A model generated the notes under the pieces. It was not told the origin of the DNA, ran no database searches, and worked only from the letters and a program-made list of their open reading frames with translations. The position numbers and the translations under genes are program-made. This document shows positions 7,434 through 10,034 of a DNA stretch of 10,034 nt, piece by piece. Source of the stretch: Temnopleurus reevesii (lineage: Eukaryota > Echinodermata > Echinoidea > Temnopleuroida > Temnopleuridae); the NCBI GenBank assembly GCA_036244855.1, contig BQKZ01015715.1, forward strand, positions 1 to 10,034, written 5' to 3'. How positions within the stretch are numbered: the stretch's first letter is position 1; each line of letters starts with the position of its first letter.

Positions 7434-8221
7434 AGAATCTGTGACTACATGTCGGACAACTCCTCATTCACTCTGTACCTAAATTTTTTTTAAAAACGGA
7501 TGGTTAATTGTGATTCTTTCTAAAATCACTAAAGGCATGCTATACCCCCCCCCCCAAAAAAAAAGATATATATATAAATATAGGCCTATATATATTTTTT
7601 TTAACTTTCCTAACATTAACAAAAGAAGAAAATGAGAGTTAATTTTGGATTCCATCAATGTTGCCAGATTCCAATCCATGACAGGGATATAGCTAGGTTA
7701 GTAAAATATCTAGACAAGGGAAGGGGAAAAAGGGATCTTGTTGAGAAAGTGCACTGGTAGGCTATGAAAAGAAAAATGTCACCAGTCAGCAAAGCAGCCA
7801 AATGGCAAAGTCAAAGCAAGTAAATTTCTGAGGCCCTTAATAAGGCTTTAAAAAAAAAGGCTATATAGTACCTATATTTTCAAGCAAGCTTGTTGGTGTA
7901 AAATTTTGGGACAGGTAAAAACCATTCGAATGTTAACTGGATTCTGCATGAATGAAAAAAAAAATCCCCCCACTCGGTTCCAAATGCAAATGCAATCCCG
8001 GTAGCTCCAGCGCCGAAGCACAAAGTCTCCGTTGCGTACGCCTGCCAGCACGGCGATCCCAGACCTACCGAAAGGGTCCAAGGCCATACACACAAAAAAA
8101 ACCTGTGAAATTTACATTTGGAAACGTACATTTTCTCGATTTCAGATAAATTGGGAGCCGACAAACGCTATGTAACTATATCTAATTAAAATAAAACACT
8201 AACCTGCTATATTTTCTTCTG

Positions 8222-8222
8222 N
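8222..8222. other. Undetermined base at the array edge
   Basis: A single N sits exactly where unique DNA gives way to the second tandem array. It may mark a low-quality join or a collapsed repeat, so the array's copy number here should not be trusted. Confidence 0.6.
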
Positions 8223-8570
8223 AGAGGGGGGCACATTTGACCCCCTATTCACACTTTAGCTTACATACCTGCCATGGGGGCATTTCAACACTGATGTTGA
8301 TCGGTTCTCTGCTAACGCTTGCTTCATTGCTAATGGGGTAGTTGTTGTGGACCACTCTGTTGGGAGGGGGGAGAGAGGGGGGCACATTTGACCCCCTATT
8401 CACACTTTAGCTTACATACCTGCCATGGGGGCATTTCAACACTGATGTCGATCGGTTCTCTGCTAACACTCGCTTCATTGCTAATGGGGTAGTTGTTGTG
8501 GACCACTCTGTTGGGAGGGGGGAGAGAGGGGGCCACAGTTGACCCCCTATTCACACTTTAGCTCACATAC
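8223..8570 (-). repeat. Second tandem array of exon 2 tail units (2 units plus exon 2b)
   Basis: The unit is the same as in the array at 4821-6098. Exon-like 88-nt blocks lie at 8269-8356 and 8420-8507, with exon 2b's own tail at 8571-8658, each 151 bp apart. Both extra units keep the AG acceptor, the pyrimidine tract and the GTATGT donor. They share a change (GTTGTTGTGG on the plus strand where most other units read GTTGTAGTGG), so they resemble each other more than units of the first array. Confidence 0.92.
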
Positions 8571-8740
8571 CTGCCAAGGGGGCATTTCAACACTGATGTC
8601 GATCGGTTCTCTGCTAACACTCGCTTCATTGCTAATGGGGTAGTTGTAATGAATCACTCTGTTCGGATCCCTCGTCACTTGCTGGAGGAGAAGACGTTCA
8701 TGTCTTTTCAATTCTCCCAATTCTTCATTTCTTGTAGCAA
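8571..8740 (-). CDS. Coding exon 2b: duplicate stem exon
   Basis: The exon is 170 nt, the same length and phases as exon 2a (enters with one base from exon 1, leaves in phase 0). The acceptor is CTGTAG and the donor is CAG|GTATGT. The reading frame is fully open, with two residue differences from 2a (I56, P72). Its open frame and splice sites suggest it is functional or recently duplicated. It could splice to exon 3 at 3680, giving almost the same protein as exon 2a, or belong to a second gene whose catalytic exons are not in the window. It could also read in frame into exon 1a, because that exon's six bases before ATG are open in phase 0. Confidence 0.75.
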
Positions 8741-9332
8741 CTACAGATTGGATTAAAAGTGGTAGAGAAAAGAAGACAGTTGCATTTAAACTTCCACAGT
8801 AATATTCCCAAGAATTATTTCAACCTTTTTACCCAGCATGTGAACTTGTACTTTGGTGATACACAAGCAAATTATTTTACAAAGACAGAGAATTTCTTGC
8901 TCTGATATTTCAATTTTGTAGAAAGTCACAATTTTTGTCTACACTTTAATACTATAAAGGCTCAGAGCAACAGATGATCCCATAAGCATTTATAACATTA
9001 TAGTAGCAGAGAATTATGACTTGTACTGTACCTCATATTTTCTTCTTTTTTTGCTGTGATAGGATCTGCACATGAAAGATACTCTTAAAGAAGGCCTGCT
9101 CAAAAGATGAAAGATAGTGGATAATCATACAAAACACATGAATATTTCGATATTTGAAGCTGTTTACTCAGACGAATTTCTAGAAATTTATATTCCAAAA
9201 TCATAAATTAAATACAAATCTAAATACGAAAATGCTAATAAGTTTTAGATGTAAACAGCCTCATCTACATAATAAAACAAGTCCTCTCTTTGTGGAAGTT
9301 TGACTTGATGCTTTTAATGGTGATATACTTAC
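8741..9332 (-). other. Intron 1b (592 nt)
   Basis: The donor is GTAAGT and the acceptor is CTGTAG. It is AT-rich, with no recognised gene and patchy similarity to intron 1a. Confidence 0.8.
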
Positions 9333-9417
9333 TATGATAGTTATATAGAAGCGTAACACCCAGTAGTGTGAGTAGAACTAGCAGCAAGACATACTTCGGT
9401 TTAACCCTCATTGTGTC
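9333..9417 (-). CDS. Coding exon 1b: duplicate start codon and membrane anchor
   Basis: The acceptor is a T-run plus GCAG, then GACACA and ATG at 9411-9409. The exon gives 26 codons and one leftover base before GTAAGT, identical in layout to exon 1a. The peptide has the same basic tail and leucine-rich anchor, with T15 in place of I15. The open frame that appears to continue upstream of this ATG runs through the pyrimidine tract and is not coding. The acceptor implies a further non-coding exon upstream, possibly shared with exon 1a as alternative first coding exons. Confidence 0.75.
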
Positions 9418-9858
9418 CTGCAAAAAAAAAGAGAGGAAAAAAGAGAAATTATAAATCAATTAATCAATTAATCAAAGATAGACAGGTATTTTAATGACCA
9501 GCAGACCATACCAGTACTCTAGTCTGTAATATGCCGATAGATAGAAAAATCCATCGGTTTGGAGGATTTTTAAAACAATTTCTGAAATATATAACTGTTC
9601 CCTCTTTACAATATTTGAAGTCAGGCCGGTAGTGCATGTAATACAGAATTTCGCTGCGATAACACTGTGTCCATGGTGGTATCGGGTGAGGTACTTTGCA
9701 ATACCAGCGCGATGATCTGCACTACACGTACATGCACTGCACTGGGCGACTTCCATCATTGTATGAAGGAATATTATCATTATGATAAAAATATCAGAAA
9801 TTCCTTTTAACTCCTCCACATCGATGGATTTTTCTGTCTACATGTAGGATCATGCTGA
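9418..9858. other. Upstream region without recognised gene
   Basis: It starts with the purine-rich complement of the exon 1b polypyrimidine tract, then a short ATCAATTA repeat near 9455-9472. A frame on the minus strand at 9819-9472 (115 codons, cysteine- and histidine-bearing middle) is open but has no recognisable family or splice context. The first non-coding exon or promoter could lie here, but I cannot point to it. Confidence 0.5.
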
Positions 9859-9978
9859 AAGCTAGCTGCCGGGTTTAAGTTCATCTGGACCTACAACGGG
9901 AAGATCTTCATCAGGAAGAGTGAAACAGCCTCTTCAACTATCATCAACTCAAGGGAGGACATGAAGAAGATCAAGTAA
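9859..9978 (+). pseudogene. Tail of a retrotransposon ORF1-like protein
   Basis: After an in-frame TGA, the plus strand reads KLAAGFKFIWTYNGKIF, then IRKSETASS and SREDMKKIK, and ends at TAA (9976-9978). The pattern G-[FY]-K-x-[VI]-W-T-x-N-G-K-I-[FL]-x-RK...S..D is the C-terminal end of the ORF1-like (baculovirus FP-type) protein of many invertebrate non-LTR retrotransposons, as I recall it. Only about 39 codons are present, so it is a truncated relic on the strand opposite to the host gene. No poly-A tail or target duplication is seen before the window ends. Confidence 0.55.
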
Positions 9979-10034
9979 ATATATGTTTAACAGTCTATTA
10001 TGACAATTGTAAATAGACAATGATCTTATGATTA

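Larger units (their letters stand above)
7069..8222. other. Spacer between the duplicated gene halves
   Basis: I found no gene here. It holds the foldback element at 7300-7433, a C-run and an A-run near 7546-7564, an AT-rich palindrome-like patch (about 7565-7600, centred on AGGCCT), and a GC-richer patch at about 7995-8085 that is open on both strands but has no recognisable protein. It ends at an undetermined base (N at 8222) at the edge of the second array. Confidence 0.6.
8571..9490 (-). repeat. Segmental duplication, copy B (exon 1b - intron - exon 2b)
   Basis: This is the partner of 6099-7130, in direct orientation about 2.35-2.47 kb away. The match continues a little upstream of exon 1 (shared words such as AAAGATAG/AGAGATAG and ACAGGTATT) and then stops. 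Confidence 0.85.

Noticed and set aside
7872..8164. Overlapping frames on both strands at the GC-richer patch as genes
   Set aside because: They are short and mutually overlapping, with no family resemblance. Only noted as a compositional oddity.
9412..9459. Start codon upstream of the exon 1b ATG
   Set aside because: The extra residues are the translated pyrimidine tract before a clear splice acceptor, and exon 1a has no equivalent extension.
9472..9819. 115-codon minus-strand frame as a gene
   Set aside because: There are no recognisable motifs and no splice or promoter support. Its cysteine and histidine residues do not form a known zinc-binding pattern.

Overview
The window looks like AT-rich animal nuclear DNA, most likely from a marine invertebrate. 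An echinoderm such as a sea urchin is my best guess, but this is inference. The supporting signs are short exons with consensus GT-AG splice sites, long introns, microsatellites, interspersed repeat fragments, and no bacterial-style gene packing. I see no rRNA, tRNA, CRISPR array or virus.

One gene on the minus strand can be reconstructed across most of the window. Five coding exons join with matching phases: 7062-6984, 6268-6099, 3680-3531, 3080-2976 and 2267-1686. They give a 361-residue type II membrane protein with a short basic tail, one N-terminal hydrophobic anchor, a stem, and a lumenal domain. That domain resembles a little-studied glycosyltransferase-like family (DUF1647-like, recognised from memory). 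No complete 5' end is visible: both copies of the first coding exon sit behind a splice acceptor, so a non-coding first exon should lie further upstream.

The 5' half of the gene exists twice. Exons 1 and 2, with the intron between them, occur at 7062-6099 and again at 9411-8571, at a spacing of about 2.35-2.47 kb. Both copies are open and have intact splice sites. The catalytic exons 3-5 occur only once in the window. The upstream pair may be alternative first exons or the remains of a second tandem gene.

The most unusual structure is in the intron just after each exon 2. The last 88 nt of exon 2, its donor site and about 62 nt of following intron are tandemly repeated at a period of about 150 bp. 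There are eight extra units after exon 2a (4821-6098) and two after exon 2b (8223-8570). Each unit carries an exon-like block with a donor, and nearly all have a C/T-rich tract ending in an AG acceptor, so the array is a string of potential mini-exons. Most would introduce a stop codon if spliced in. One unit (5034-5120) has lost a single base and would instead add 29 codons in frame.

Mobile DNA is present as fragments. There is an interspersed repeat with a terminal hairpin at 1-141 and a pogo/Tigger-like terminal repeat remnant near 594. A foldback element with 9-bp flanking direct repeats lies at 7300-7433. The tail of a retrotransposon ORF1-like protein lies on the plus strand at 9859-9978. 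The remaining stretches are introns or intergenic DNA without recognisable genes.
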